Source of the DNA: Martelella alba
GTDB lineage: Bacteria > Pseudomonadota > Gammaproteobacteria > Enterobacterales > Enterobacteriaceae
NCBI RefSeq assembly: GCF_005217455.1
Contig: NZ_SZPQ01000006.1
Location: forward strand, 62,001 to 126,000
DNA length: 64,000 nucleotides
Direction of reading: 5' to 3'
Program-made: the position numbers and the translations under genes
The notes under the pieces: model-generated
The model's database searches: none
What the model saw: only the letters and a program-made list of their open reading frames with translations
What the model was told of the DNA's origin: nothing
Shown: positions 52,725 to 61,571 of the stretch, piece by piece
How the letters are laid out: every line of letters starts with the position of its first letter
Numbering within the stretch: position 1 is the stretch's first letter

Positions 52725-53657
52725 ATGACAACTCAAAATATTGCCGTTATCGGCGAATGCATGATTGAACTGTCCCAAAAGGGGAGCGACGTTAAACGCG
52801 GGTTCGGCGGCGATACGTTAAATACGTCGGTATATCTTTCCCGGCTGGCGCCGGCAAACGTCCTGGACGTGCATTATGTCACCGCGCTGGGTACCGACAA
52901 TTTCAGTGAGGAGATGCTGAGTGCCTGGCGGCAGGAAGGCGTTAAAACCGATCTGATTCAGCGTATGGCGAACCGTTTGCCGGGTCTGTACTACATCGAA
53001 ACCGATGCCAGCGGGGAGCGCACCTTCTATTATTGGCGCAACGAGGCCGCCGCCCGTTACTGGCTGGAAAGCGAAGAGTCGGAGAATATCTGCCGCCAAT
53101 TGGCCGACTTCGATTATCTCTATCTCAGCGGCATCAGTATCGCTATATTAAGCGCCGCAAGCCGGTCACGCCTGTTCTCGCTGTTGCAAACCTGCCGGGC
53201 CAACGGCGGCAAAGTCATCTTTGACAACAACTACCGTCCCCGTTTGTGGCAAAACGCCGAGGAAGCCCGCAGCGCCTATCGCGATATCCTGTCATGCGCC
53301 GATATCGCCTTCCTGACGCTGGACGACGAAGACCTGTTGTGGGGAAAACTGTCGGTGGATGAGGTGATCCAACGGACCCGCGCCTGGGGCGTCCGGGAAA
53401 TTGTGATTAAACGCGGCGCCGAGGCTTGCCTGGTGGCGACCGAGCACGGCCGATTGCAGGAAGTGCCGGCTGTCCGTCTGCCCAAGGAAAATGTCGTGGA
53501 CACCACCGCGGCCGGCGATTCGTTCAGCGCGGGATACCTGGCGGTACGGTTAACCGGCGGCGAAGCGGCCGAGGCCGCCGCCAGCGGCCACCTCACCGCC
53601 AGTACGGTGATACAATACCGCGGCGCCATTATCCCGCGGGAGGCGATGCCCCGCTAA
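52725..53657 (+). CDS. kdgK: 2-keto-3-deoxygluconate kinase
   Basis: A 310-residue PfkB-family sugar kinase (E. coli KdgK has 309). It opens IAVIGECMIELSQKG with the substrate-binding GFGGDTLNTSVYLSR; the ATP and catalytic region is DTTAAGDSFSAGYLAVRL, with the catalytic Asp in AAGDSFS. It phosphorylates 2-keto-3-deoxygluconate from pectin or hexuronate breakdown to KDPG for the Entner-Doudoroff route. A KdgR-like box upstream fits this pathway. AGGC-type Shine-Dalgarno sequence is weak. Synteny with yhjG (divergent) and yhjJ is as in E. coli. A hairpin at 53683 separates it from the convergent regulator. Confidence 0.95.
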   Translation: MTTQNIAVIGECMIELSQKGSDVKRGFGGDTLNTSVYLSRLAPANVLDVHYVTALGTDNFSEEMLSAWRQEGVKTDLIQRMANRLPGLYYIETDASGERTFYYWRNEAAARYWLESEESENICRQLADFDYLYLSGISIAILSAASRSRLFSLLQTCRANGGKVIFDNNYRPRLWQNAEEARSAYRDILSCADIAFLTLDDEDLLWGKLSVDEVIQRTRAWGVREIVIKRGAEACLVATEHGRLQEVPAVRLPKENVVDTTAAGDSFSAGYLAVRLTGGEAAEAAASGHLTASTVIQYRGAIIPREAMPR

Positions 53658-53682
53658 CTGCGGGGGCGTTCCCGAGCCAGAT

Positions 53683-53714
53683 GGCCGCAAGCGCGCTAAC
53701 CCGCCCTTGCGGCC
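53683..53714. terminator. Hairpin between convergent kdgK and the PAS-LuxR gene
   Basis: GGCCGCAAG (53683-53691) pairs with CTTGCGGCC (53706-53714) around a 14-base loop. No U tract follows on either strand. Confidence 0.55.
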
Positions 53715-53741
53715 GCAGGTGAGGCCGGACCGGCGCCGGCG

Positions 53742-54494
53742 TCAATAACGTTGTGCTTTGCGAGGTTGCGTCATTTGCGGATAGGCGAAATCGATGGGAT
53801 TATCAAAGATGAAACGGCGCGGCAAATAACGGTCATAGTTTTTCTTTCTGCAAAACTCACGGAAATCATCAAAGTGGCTGACGCCGGCTTTTTCATACAA
53901 TAATTGCATATAATTGGAAATAGTTTTTTCAGCAAGATTCAAACGCTCGGCGACTTCTTTGGTTTTTAAGCCTTGCAGCCGGTAGAACATGATTTCACAT
54001 TCGCGTTCGGTAAAAAAGTCATCAGGTTTATTAAGTAATAATGAGCCAGGCATATGACCATTAATGAAATCGTTTAGCGTATACACTTCCAATTTACGGA
54101 TATAAGCCATAACGCCGATGCAATCGCCTTCATCACTCTTCCAGGGGATGCGGTGCCCCAAATAAGGGTAATCCACCGCCAAGGGATGAATTTCCAATGT
54201 CGACAAGTTCTGACGGGTACGGAATACATCCATGTCGCCACGTTTAAATTCCTCGGCGGCATTATCGAACTCAACCAGCCTGGATTTGATTTCATTATCC
54301 AGTTTGCCCACCACATCGTCCAGACGCTTGACGCCAAATAGCCTGAGCGCCGCGGGATTGACATACAAGTAACGTGAGTCCAGATTTTTAATGCTAAAGG
54401 GATCGGTCATTTGATCAAGCAGGGAAATCAAAGAGGTGGGAATGTCGATTTCAGGCGCCTGACGATTACCGGTAGATATACTTTCCTTAGTCAT
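53742..54494 (-). CDS. PAS-domain LuxR-type transcriptional regulator
   Basis: A 250-residue regulator. Residues about 20-130 form a PAS domain (TSLISLLDQMTDPFSIKNLD, SRYLYVNPAALRLFGVKRLD) and residues about 175-230 a LuxR HTH (FFTERECEIMFYRLQGLKTK, EVAERLNLAEKTISNYMQLLY). This is the PAS4-LuxR orphan type, abundant in insect-associated enterobacteria such as Photorhabdus, with no acyl-homoserine-lactone domain. AGAGGG lies 7 bases before the ATG at 54494; the open frame extends 90 codons upstream across an ERIC repeat. No obvious target operon lies beside it; the ligand is unknown. Confidence 0.85.
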   Translation of the reverse strand: MTKESISTGNRQAPEIDIPTSLISLLDQMTDPFSIKNLDSRYLYVNPAALRLFGVKRLDDVVGKLDNEIKSRLVEFDNAAEEFKRGDMDVFRTRQNLSTLEIHPLAVDYPYLGHRIPWKSDEGDCIGVMAYIRKLEVYTLNDFINGHMPGSLLLNKPDDFFTERECEIMFYRLQGLKTKEVAERLNLAEKTISNYMQLLYEKAGVSHFDDFREFCRKKNYDRYLPRRFIFDNPIDFAYPQMTQPRKAQRY

Positions 54495-54573
54495 AATGGT
54501 CCCTCTCATCATATGGGTGGAAACAACAAGCCTATCTTCCGCCATGCATGAATATACTCGTCCTGTACTCTTG

Positions 54574-54645
54574 ATACTTCGAGTTGCATCGCGGCGGTAT
54601 CTGAGCGCCGCCAACAATGAAGCGACTTGAAGCATGACGAGTATA
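54574..54645. repeat. ERIC-type repeat, short form
   Basis: ATACTTCGAGTTGCATCGCG and GCGACTTGAAGCATGACGAG flank a shortened centre (CTGAGCGCCGCC), the same deletion form as at 15927. Confidence 0.8.
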
Positions 54646-54851
54646 CCGCGCGCTGCCCCTTGGCGGGCGACATGGCCTGCCACCGCGATGCGGCCTGGAT
54701 AATTCTGGAGTAGATGTTTTTCCCTATGCCGGCAAAACAACTTTGTTACCTTAGTCAATTTCATGTTATGGCGCCAGAGAAAAAATTACCCGCCTGGCAT
54801 CAGTATATTCCATCCCTGTAAGCCTTTCGATTAAGTTAATATCGAATAAGT

Positions 54852-54928
54852 CCGGCATACTTCAAGCTGACCCTTTATTGACAAGCAGATGTCGCCCACA
54901 ATGAGGCAACGTGAAGTATGACGAGCAT
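54852..54928. repeat. ERIC-type repeat, short diverged form
   Basis: CCGGCATACTTCAAGCTGAC opens and GGCAACGTGAAGTATGACGA closes an element of about 77 bases with the arms in inverted orientation. Confidence 0.75.
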
Positions 54929-55063
54929 TAATGGTTTAGTTATTCACACTCCTACTCTGGGTCGAATCGGCTGATAATATCATTATGGCATGGGTCAGAA
55001 AATGACTGACTGATTTTTTAAGTAATATATACATCTTAATTAATTTGATTTGTGTTTCGATAT

Positions 55064-55112
55064 CAGGCAAACGCAGCCAACAAAGAGGCAGCTTGAAGTA
55101 TGACGGGTATAT
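55064..55112. repeat. Right half of an ERIC-type repeat
   Basis: CAGGCAAACGCAGCCAACAA, then GGCAGCTTGAAGTATGACGG, matches the right arm only. Confidence 0.75.
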
Positions 55113-55173
55113 ACCCTATCGGCTAGCCATGACCGATACCACGACGGATTGTCCTCATAAGGAGATGGGCGAT

Positions 55174-56469
55174 ATGAAAAAAAACACTTCGGATGATTAT
55201 GCCTCATGCCGCGTACCTGACCATGCCAGGCTGAATTTATTTAGCGTGGCCATTGTGCGTATCGGCGCAACGACGTCCCTGGTCCAGTTTATGGTGGGGG
55301 CCACCTTGGGGCATTCCATGACGCTGGGCCAGGCCATGCTGGCTTCGGTGCTTGGCGGCCTGATTCTGGAATTTATCAGCCTGGGACTGGGTATGGCGGG
55401 CGCGCGGGAGGGGCTATCCACCAGCTTGTTGTCGTGCTGGTGCGGTTTTGGCCGCTATGGATCGGTACTGATCGGACTGGCCATCGCCCTGAGCATGCTG
55501 GGGTGGTTCGGCGTGCAAAACGCCATTTTGGCGAAAGGCATGATCTACGCGCTGGAACTGGATACGCAGGATCCGATGATTTTCATTCTGGCGGCCGGCG
55601 CATCCGGCCTGATGCTCACGGCGCTGGTCGCTTTCGGCTTCCGCGGACTTGACTGGATGGCCAAGGCGGCGGTGCCGCTGTTTGTCCTGGTGGTGGCCTG
55701 GATCTGTTTCGATTTGGTGAGCGGGCGGGATATCGCCGCGCTGCTCGCCGCGCCGCCGGCCGGACCGCCGCTCAGCCTGGGCGCGGCGGCGACGATGGTG
55801 GCGGGAAGCTATATGGTGTTCGCCATCATATCCCCTGACATGAGCCGCTATTGCCGCAATGGCCGCCATGTCTTCTGGATGATGACATTGTCCATCCTGA
55901 CCGGCGAGTTTATCGTCAACGGCATTTCCATTATCGTGGCCAAGGCGCTCAGTACCTCGGACGTGGTCGCCATCATGACCCAAAGCGCCGGCTGGCTTGG
56001 GCTCTTTTCGGCAATGCTGTCGACGGTAAAAATCAATGATATCAATCTGTATTCTTCCGCGCTGGGCTTCGTCAATACCTTGTCCGGACTGACCGGCAGG
56101 AAATGGTCCTATCGCTCTCTCACATTCTTGCTGGGCACGGTGGGCACCGGTATTTCCCTAATGGGCATCCTCGAACAATTCTCAGGCATTCTCAATGTGT
56201 TCGGCATCTTGTTCCCGCCCATCGCCGGCGTGATGCTGATTGACTATTACATCCTGCGTTCCCACCGCGCTATTCTCGACAGCAGCCGATCCCAAGGACA
56301 GTTGCCGGACGCGGCATCCACGCCGGCTATCGGTTGGCCGGCCATGTGCGCCTGGGCGGCCGGCAGTCTGACCGGAGTGGCCGCGCAATGGGGAATCCCG
56401 TCGCTGAATTCCCTGTTGGCGGCCGGCGCGCTGTATTGGCTGTTGCGCCGCCGCGACAGCGCGGGCTAG
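55174..56469 (+). CDS. Cytosine/purine permease-family transporter (NCS1, CodB-like)
   Basis: A 431-residue, 12-helix NCS1 symporter resembling CodB (419 residues). LFSVAIVRIGATTSLVQFMV replaces the usual family opening; GGLILEFISLGLGMAGAREG, MLGWFGVQNAILAKGMIYAL and SPDMSRYCRN are family features. The natural substrate may be cytosine, another nucleobase or a related heterocycle; no codA-type deaminase is nearby. AAGGAG lies 9 bases before the ATG at 55174; earlier in-frame starts would run into an ERIC repeat. A 15-bp hairpin terminates the gene. Confidence 0.83.
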   Translation: MKKNTSDDYASCRVPDHARLNLFSVAIVRIGATTSLVQFMVGATLGHSMTLGQAMLASVLGGLILEFISLGLGMAGAREGLSTSLLSCWCGFGRYGSVLIGLAIALSMLGWFGVQNAILAKGMIYALELDTQDPMIFILAAGASGLMLTALVAFGFRGLDWMAKAAVPLFVLVVAWICFDLVSGRDIAALLAAPPAGPPLSLGAAATMVAGSYMVFAIISPDMSRYCRNGRHVFWMMTLSILTGEFIVNGISIIVAKALSTSDVVAIMTQSAGWLGLFSAMLSTVKINDINLYSSALGFVNTLSGLTGRKWSYRSLTFLLGTVGTGISLMGILEQFSGILNVFGILFPPIAGVMLIDYYILRSHRAILDSSRSQGQLPDAASTPAIGWPAMCAWAAGSLTGVAAQWGIPSLNSLLAAGALYWLLRRRDSAG

Positions 56470-56479
56470 AGCCCTTCTT

Positions 56480-56512
56480 CCCAAGTCGCCGGCCAGTGGC
56501 CGGCGACTTGGG
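56480..56512. terminator. Strong hairpin between the permease and yhjJ
   Basis: CCCAAGTCGCCGGCC (56480-56494) pairs perfectly with 56498-56512 around the loop AGT. It lies between convergent genes and lacks a long U tract. Confidence 0.75.
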
Positions 56513-56600
56513 GACGCGGCCAGCTCATTGCCGGCGTTGGAGATCTGTGACACCGATTGTCGGTGGGCGCGGCATCTCACGACCGGACACCCCGCAACGG

Positions 56601-58085
56601 TCAGGATTGCGGAGGGGCGTCGGTCGCTTCCGGTTTGCTTTCATCAACGGCGGCGGGCTGCGGGCCCGGCGCCATGATTTGATCATAACTTTCCCGCAAC
56701 GCTTTCATATTGACCTCCGGTTCGCCTTGCGGCTGCATCAGGATAAGCGCCGCGTCCTGGGATATTTGGGCGTGCAATTCCTGATTAAGCATTTGCAGCG
56801 AGAGGTGGGAAAGAAAGTCGTTACGCAGTTTCTGGTATTGTTCGGGGGCGATATCCACCACATCGTTTTGCTGGGAACGCAACCGCTGGCTCATGAGTAT
56901 GCCGGTATCGGTGCGCGCATAAGTGGCGAACAAGGTACTGAGCTCGGCGGTTTTGCGCGCCATCAGCGTGTCAAATTCCTGTTTGCTCAGACCGTTATTG
57001 CGCAGGTCGGCCAATTCATGGGCCATCAGGGTCATGGCCGGCATCAGGTTATCGGAGACGGTATCCATATGTATGGCGCATTGGGCGCGCTGGTAATGCA
57101 CATTGCAATCGAACCGCAGGTTGGCCTGTTTGAGGCCATTATCCTTCAGAGCCTGCTCGATGTGCAAAAACAGCGCCTCGCGCGCCAAATCTCTGCGCCA
57201 GTACAAATTCAGCGACTGGGAATCGCGGATGGGCTGCCATGGGCCATCCCACACCAGCTTCAGGCTGTCTTCCTTGCCGTTGCGGCTCATCAGGCTGACC
57301 GGCCGGCGAGGTAGCGGCGACAGCGTGGGAACGGCCGGCGGCGTATCCCGTTTGCCTTTCAGGGAGGAAAAGGTCTTGCCGATCTGTTCGCCCAGGCTGC
57401 GCGCATCCACATTGCCGACGACATATAAGGTCATGGCGTCCGGCGTATACCAACGCTGATAAAATTGTTGCAATTGCTGGGCGTTGACCGGCGCGGCCAC
57501 GGTCTGGCCGGGATCGTGAGCCAGCAGCATCGATCCCTTGAGCCGATAGTGCCACCAGGCGCTGGAGGGATCGGGCGGATCGGTGATCACCGGATCTTGG
57601 CCCTGCAGCGCGGCGTGCAGTGTCATGGGGTTGATGGCCATGTGGCCGGCGGTGGTCGCCAGCCAGCGCAGCGCATCTTTAAGTAAATCGGCGCGGTTGT
57701 TCGGCAGGCTTAGGGCATAGAGGGTATAATCATAGGAAATGATGGCCGGCGGCTGGGGATGTTCTATACCCAATCCTTGCCGCCAAAAGGACGTGATCTG
57801 TTCAGCGTCGACGTTCTCGCTGCGCGTCAGCGCCAAACGGGGCAAAAGCCGCGCATAACCGGTTTGCCGCGGGTTTTCAGCCAATGTGCCGGTATTGACC
57901 ATCAACCGTAATTCGATGCGATCGTTCGGTCGCTGTGGTGTCGTCAATACTTGCCAGGAGAAACCATTACCGAGTTTACCCTGTTGCCAGGCGGGATCGG
58001 GCTGTAATGCTTCTGCCTGCACATTGCCACCCACCGTCGCCAGCAAGATTCCGCTCAATAAAAGACGAATTCCGGTGCCCTGCAT
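56601..58085 (-). CDS. yhjJ: M16 peptidase-like periplasmic protein YhjJ
   Basis: A 494-residue secreted protein (E. coli YhjJ has 498). Residues 1-24 are a signal peptide (GIRLLLSGILLATVGGNVQA). The rest follows the M16 two-domain layout (QGKLGNGFSWQVLTTPQRPN, FYQRWYTPDAMTLYVVGNVD), but the inverted zinc motif HxxEH is absent: its place reads GYARLLPRLALTRSE. It is therefore probably not an active peptidase. The C terminus is Pro-rich. AGGGG precedes the ATG. In E. coli dctA lies between yhjJ and yhjK; it is missing here. Confidence 0.92.
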   Translation of the reverse strand: MQGTGIRLLLSGILLATVGGNVQAEALQPDPAWQQGKLGNGFSWQVLTTPQRPNDRIELRLMVNTGTLAENPRQTGYARLLPRLALTRSENVDAEQITSFWRQGLGIEHPQPPAIISYDYTLYALSLPNNRADLLKDALRWLATTAGHMAINPMTLHAALQGQDPVITDPPDPSSAWWHYRLKGSMLLAHDPGQTVAAPVNAQQLQQFYQRWYTPDAMTLYVVGNVDARSLGEQIGKTFSSLKGKRDTPPAVPTLSPLPRRPVSLMSRNGKEDSLKLVWDGPWQPIRDSQSLNLYWRRDLAREALFLHIEQALKDNGLKQANLRFDCNVHYQRAQCAIHMDTVSDNLMPAMTLMAHELADLRNNGLSKQEFDTLMARKTAELSTLFATYARTDTGILMSQRLRSQQNDVVDIAPEQYQKLRNDFLSHLSLQMLNQELHAQISQDAALILMQPQGEPEVNMKALRESYDQIMAPGPQPAAVDESKPEATDAPPQS

Positions 58086-58349
58086 GTGAACCCCTACTCA
58101 AAAACTACTCATTAAAAATTCAATCTTGATCAGACGGTTACCGTGCGTTCCATCGATTGTTTTTTTTCCGTTGGAAAAAAGCGTGGCGCAAAGTGTACCA
58201 CGATGTTAGACCGCGGACCTTTAAGGATGTCACCGCAGCGCAGAAAATATTACCGGATGATGACGAAACAGCAGGATAACGGGCGAGAACCGCCGATACA
58301 GGGTGAAAACCAGGCGACCGACCGCCGATCGCGCCGCGGAATACGGCGT

Positions 58350-60368
58350 TCAAACAGCGGCAAAATGCAAGAACCTCTGCTCAAACTCCCGCTGCGGCAA
58401 AGGCTCGGCGAACAGATAGCCTTGTCCCCACCCGATGTTTTCCTGCAAGAGGCATTGCAACTGCGCTTCGGTTTCCACGCCTTCCGCTATCACCGGCAGC
58501 GACAAAACGCGGGCGATGGCGCTGACGATGCGCAGCATAACCTTATCCTGGGGTAACCCTTCAATAAAACTCCGGTCGATTTTCAGCAAATCAATGGGCA
58601 GACCGCGCAATCGATCCAGATAGTACAAACTGGCATAGCCCATGCCGAAGTCATCCAGCGCGATCAAAATGCCCAGTTGCCGCAGTTGTCGCAACAAAAC
58701 CAATGACTGTTCGAATTCGCGGATTTCCGCGGTTTCAGTGATTTCCAATACCAGTTGCGCGTTTCCGATTTCATAGCGGGCCACCAGATGTTTGAGAAAG
58801 GGAACCAGATTGGCTTCCTGCAATTGCTTGGCGGAAAGATTCACCGCCAGCGGCAATTGAATACCTTGTCTTCGCCACTGCGCCAACACACGGCAAGACG
58901 CTTCCAGTACCCAGTTCCCCAACGGCACCATGGCGCCGATCTCCTCCGCGGCACTGATAAAATCACTCGGCAGGGAATAGCTGCCGTCCTCCTGGCGCCA
59001 GCGCAGGAGGACTTCAGCGCCGATCAGCCGCTGACTGCGGATATCGAGCTGCGGCTGGAAAAACAGCGCGCAACGTCCCTGTTCTATGCCCTCGAGTATG
59101 GTGCCCTCCAGCGTCAGGCGACGATGGGCCATTTCCATAAGCTTTGGATCAAAAAACAAAATCTGGTTCTTGCCCTTGTCATGGGCCGACATCATAGCGG
59201 AAGTGGCCCGGCGCAATAACTGATGCGCCGTTTCATCCTGCCGCTGCCTGAGGGCGATACCGATGCTGGCCACCGGTCGCAACGACAGGTCGCCGATGGT
59301 GAGCGGCGCGGTAATGCTTTTCATGATATCTTGCGCCAGTTGCATCGCGTCGAACGGATTTTGTATCCCTTTATCGAAAATCGCGAACTCATTATGATTA
59401 AGCTGGCCAAGGAAACGGCTGTCGCACATGTGACGTTTAAATTGGCGGATAAGGGTCATCAGCAGCTTGCCCCGTTGCGCCTCGGTCAGCGCGCCGGCGG
59501 CTTCCTGCAAGGTGGGGATGGCGATCACCAGCACACATAAATGCGCCGCACGGGTTGGCAGCGCCAACTGTGTATCCAGCATGGCGGTGAACAGCGTCTT
59601 ATTCGGTAAAGCGGTTTCCACATGCCGGGTGGATAACCGGCTCAAATCGTCTAACATTCCGGACAACGTCTGTTGATTGCGATTATAACTGCGTATCAGC
59701 AGGCCCAGTTCGTCATCGCGATGCAAAGCGAGCAAAGCCAGTTGATGGCTGGGCGCCGCCCCGGGCGGCAGTTTGTCCAGCTCGCGCGCGATATTTCGCA
59801 GTGGGTGGACTATCAGGCGGTTCGTGCACCAGGTGATGGAAACGGTCATGACCAGCGCCAGCAAGAGATAGGTGGTCACCATGGTGGAAAAGGCGCTGAC
59901 GATAAACCGATAAAACCGGTATGAATCGGCACGCAGCACCAGCGATGCCAAGGCGTGCGCGTCGGCGGGGCGAGGCGGGGCATAGAGCGGCACAGTAATT
60001 GCCACCGGCAGATGGAACATTTTGCCAATCAAGGCGGGTACCGGTCGCTCGGACAGGAAATCCTCGCGTAATACCGAAACCTCTCCCGGCAGGACCACCT
60101 CGGCCCGGCTCAGGATGCCCACCGGCCTAAGCGTTTGCAGGACCTTCGCCGCCTGCCGGACATCCCCTTTGAGCACGGCGTCGGAAAGATGCTGACGCAC
60201 GGAAGCGGCAATGCTTTGCAATTGTTGGACATCATCCTGACGGCGTTGCTGGACAAAATGAAACAGCTGGATCGCTATAAAAATACAAATGGCGACCAAT
60301 GCCACGGCGGACACGGTAGCCATTTGCTTTATCGTTAACGAGCGTCTGATCCGCAAACTGTTCTCCAT
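58350..60368 (-). CDS. pdeK: c-di-GMP phosphodiesterase PdeK/YhjK (HAMP-GGDEF-EAL)
   Basis: A 672-residue inner-membrane protein (E. coli YhjK has about 650). An N-terminal helix (TVSAVALVAICIFIAIQLFH), a periplasmic sensor, a second helix (LLLALVMTVSITWCT) and a HAMP-like linker precede a degenerate GGDEF domain (LNHNEF at the active site) and an EAL domain. EAL residues are retained: EVLLRW, NLSAKQL, LEITETAE, LDDFGMGYASL, KIDRSF, AEGVETEAQ. It should break down c-di-GMP, the activator of the BcsA cellulose synthase encoded nearby. The ATG at 60368 matches the family start; the open frame extends to 60485. Confidence 0.92.
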   Translation of the reverse strand: MENSLRIRRSLTIKQMATVSAVALVAICIFIAIQLFHFVQQRRQDDVQQLQSIAASVRQHLSDAVLKGDVRQAAKVLQTLRPVGILSRAEVVLPGEVSVLREDFLSERPVPALIGKMFHLPVAITVPLYAPPRPADAHALASLVLRADSYRFYRFIVSAFSTMVTTYLLLALVMTVSITWCTNRLIVHPLRNIARELDKLPPGAAPSHQLALLALHRDDELGLLIRSYNRNQQTLSGMLDDLSRLSTRHVETALPNKTLFTAMLDTQLALPTRAAHLCVLVIAIPTLQEAAGALTEAQRGKLLMTLIRQFKRHMCDSRFLGQLNHNEFAIFDKGIQNPFDAMQLAQDIMKSITAPLTIGDLSLRPVASIGIALRQRQDETAHQLLRRATSAMMSAHDKGKNQILFFDPKLMEMAHRRLTLEGTILEGIEQGRCALFFQPQLDIRSQRLIGAEVLLRWRQEDGSYSLPSDFISAAEEIGAMVPLGNWVLEASCRVLAQWRRQGIQLPLAVNLSAKQLQEANLVPFLKHLVARYEIGNAQLVLEITETAEIREFEQSLVLLRQLRQLGILIALDDFGMGYASLYYLDRLRGLPIDLLKIDRSFIEGLPQDKVMLRIVSAIARVLSLPVIAEGVETEAQLQCLLQENIGWGQGYLFAEPLPQREFEQRFLHFAAV

Positions 60369-60635
60369 TGGGTTTATCCAGCGCCGGACACACTCTCCCG
60401 TAACTCCCTGACAAACGGATCGGACAATGCACGCCGGGACGAGGCGGGGCCGGGGATCTGCCCGGATAGCGAGACTATTGCTCAAGTCTCCAGGGCAAAG
60501 ACACCTCTCTACTCTAAAACATCCGGCATGCGTCGCGCCGCTGGCGGATCACATTAGCCGAAAGCAAATGCGACGCGCCAACGACGGATCCGCGGGGAAA
60601 GAGGAAATATCTCCCACAGCTTCGCCACAGCGTTG

Positions 60636-60699
60636 ACGATGTGACCAGAGTGACCGCGCGCAACCGACCAAGAGCCAGTCCGAAGGATAACGAGTATAT
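60636..60699. repeat. Decayed right half of an ERIC-type repeat
   Basis: GACGATGTGACCAGAGTGAC and GGATAACGAGTATA recall GATGTGACTGGGGTGAG and GTATGACGAGTAT. Confidence 0.5.
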
Positions 60700-60842
60700 C
60701 AATATATACTAACTATCAGGATATTTTATCCTTTAAAACAAGCATTTCGTCCTACAAGTGCGTATTAATCACAGACGACGCAAAAGTTGACATTATGCGC
60801 AACAATATTCTGCGTTAGAATAGCGCGCGTTGCCTGTTCCAG

Positions 60843-60925
60843 ATACTCGCCATACCTCGAGCCCGCCTCGCTGCCGGCGCCGCTTGCTCGTCGCCGCGAT
60901 GCAACGGGAAGTACTCAGAGTATAG
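60843..60925. repeat. ERIC-type repeat, short diverged form
   Basis: ATACTCGCCATACCTCGAGC opens, GTCGCCGCGATGCAACGGGA and AGTACTCAGAGTAT close the element. Confidence 0.65.
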
Positions 60926-61376
60926 AGGATAGAGTCCCCGCCCCGCGCGGGATGAAACCGGTCCCGTTACCCTGCCGCAATAGCAATGATACAGGCCCGT
61001 TTGCCAAAAATAACCTGCGGCTACTCCTAAACAGCGGAAACCTCGTAACATTTCGCGAAGTTTTTCACGGTATTATGTTATGACCGGTTGATAATGACGT
61101 TGTGTCCCAAGTGTTGGCTATAGTAATAGAGATGCGATTTTTGCTGCCGAAGAAGATGATGACCCCGTCAAACCCAATGGAATGTCTCATCGCTGAAAGG
61201 CTGCCAATTTTATGTCAAGGGATTTGATTTTGTAAGCAAGGGAGATTTGAATTACTTTAATTTGGGTTTACGACTTTTATTGCTCCGAAAATGAGAACCG
61301 GATAAACCAACCGGTGTGTGGCACTCTCGTCCAAACGCCACGGCAGGATGCCGCGTGGGTGTAACCTATACGCGAA

Positions 61377-61560
61377 TTACCTCGAGTTGCATCGCGGCAG
61401 CAAGGGAGCGACACATTCGTCGGGAAGGGATTTGAACCGCCCCGGCGGGCCTCCGAGGAGAAACAGGATGTTCTCATCGTCTCCAGGGGCATGGCCCACT
61501 CTGTGACTGGGGTGAGCGAACGCAGCCAACAAAGAGGCAACGTGAAGTATGACGAGTATA
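61377..61560. repeat. ERIC element with internal ~68-bp insert, abutting the cellulose operon
   Basis: The left arm is TTACCTCGAGTTGCATCGCG. The right part is the best match in the window to the classical core (GTGACTGGGGTGAGCGAACG) and ends GTGAAGTATGACGAGTATA at 61560. Between about 61413 and 61480 lies extra sequence not found in the other copies; its minus strand contains GGTTCAAATCCC, like a tRNA T-loop. Confidence 0.8.
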
Positions 61561-61571
61561 TGAGGCTTAGT

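Larger units (their letters stand above)
54495..55173. other. Repeat-rich divergent region between the PAS-LuxR gene and the permease
   Basis: 679 bases with no gene and three ERIC-type segments (54574, 54852, 55064). Between 54930 and 55050 it is AT-rich. The regulator and permease promoters should both lie here. Confidence 0.6.
60369..61571. other. Long region between pdeK and the cellulose operon
   Basis: 1.2 kb with no convincing gene. It contains ERIC-type segments at 60636, 60843 and 61377-61560, the last carrying an insert. Because it separates divergent units it must hold the pdeK and bcs promoters, but no promoter with both boxes is clear. Frames here (for example 61277-61540 and 61377-61748 on the minus strand) are products of the repeat. 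Confidence 0.55.

Noticed and set aside
53658-54764. 90-codon upstream extension of the PAS-LuxR gene
   Set aside because: It crosses an ERIC repeat; the ATG at 54494 has a proper ribosome site and begins the family's usual start.
61413-61480. Possible tRNA gene on the minus strand
   Set aside because: Only a T-arm-like motif is seen; no acceptor stem or anticodon arm could be paired, so it is reported only as an insert in a repeat.
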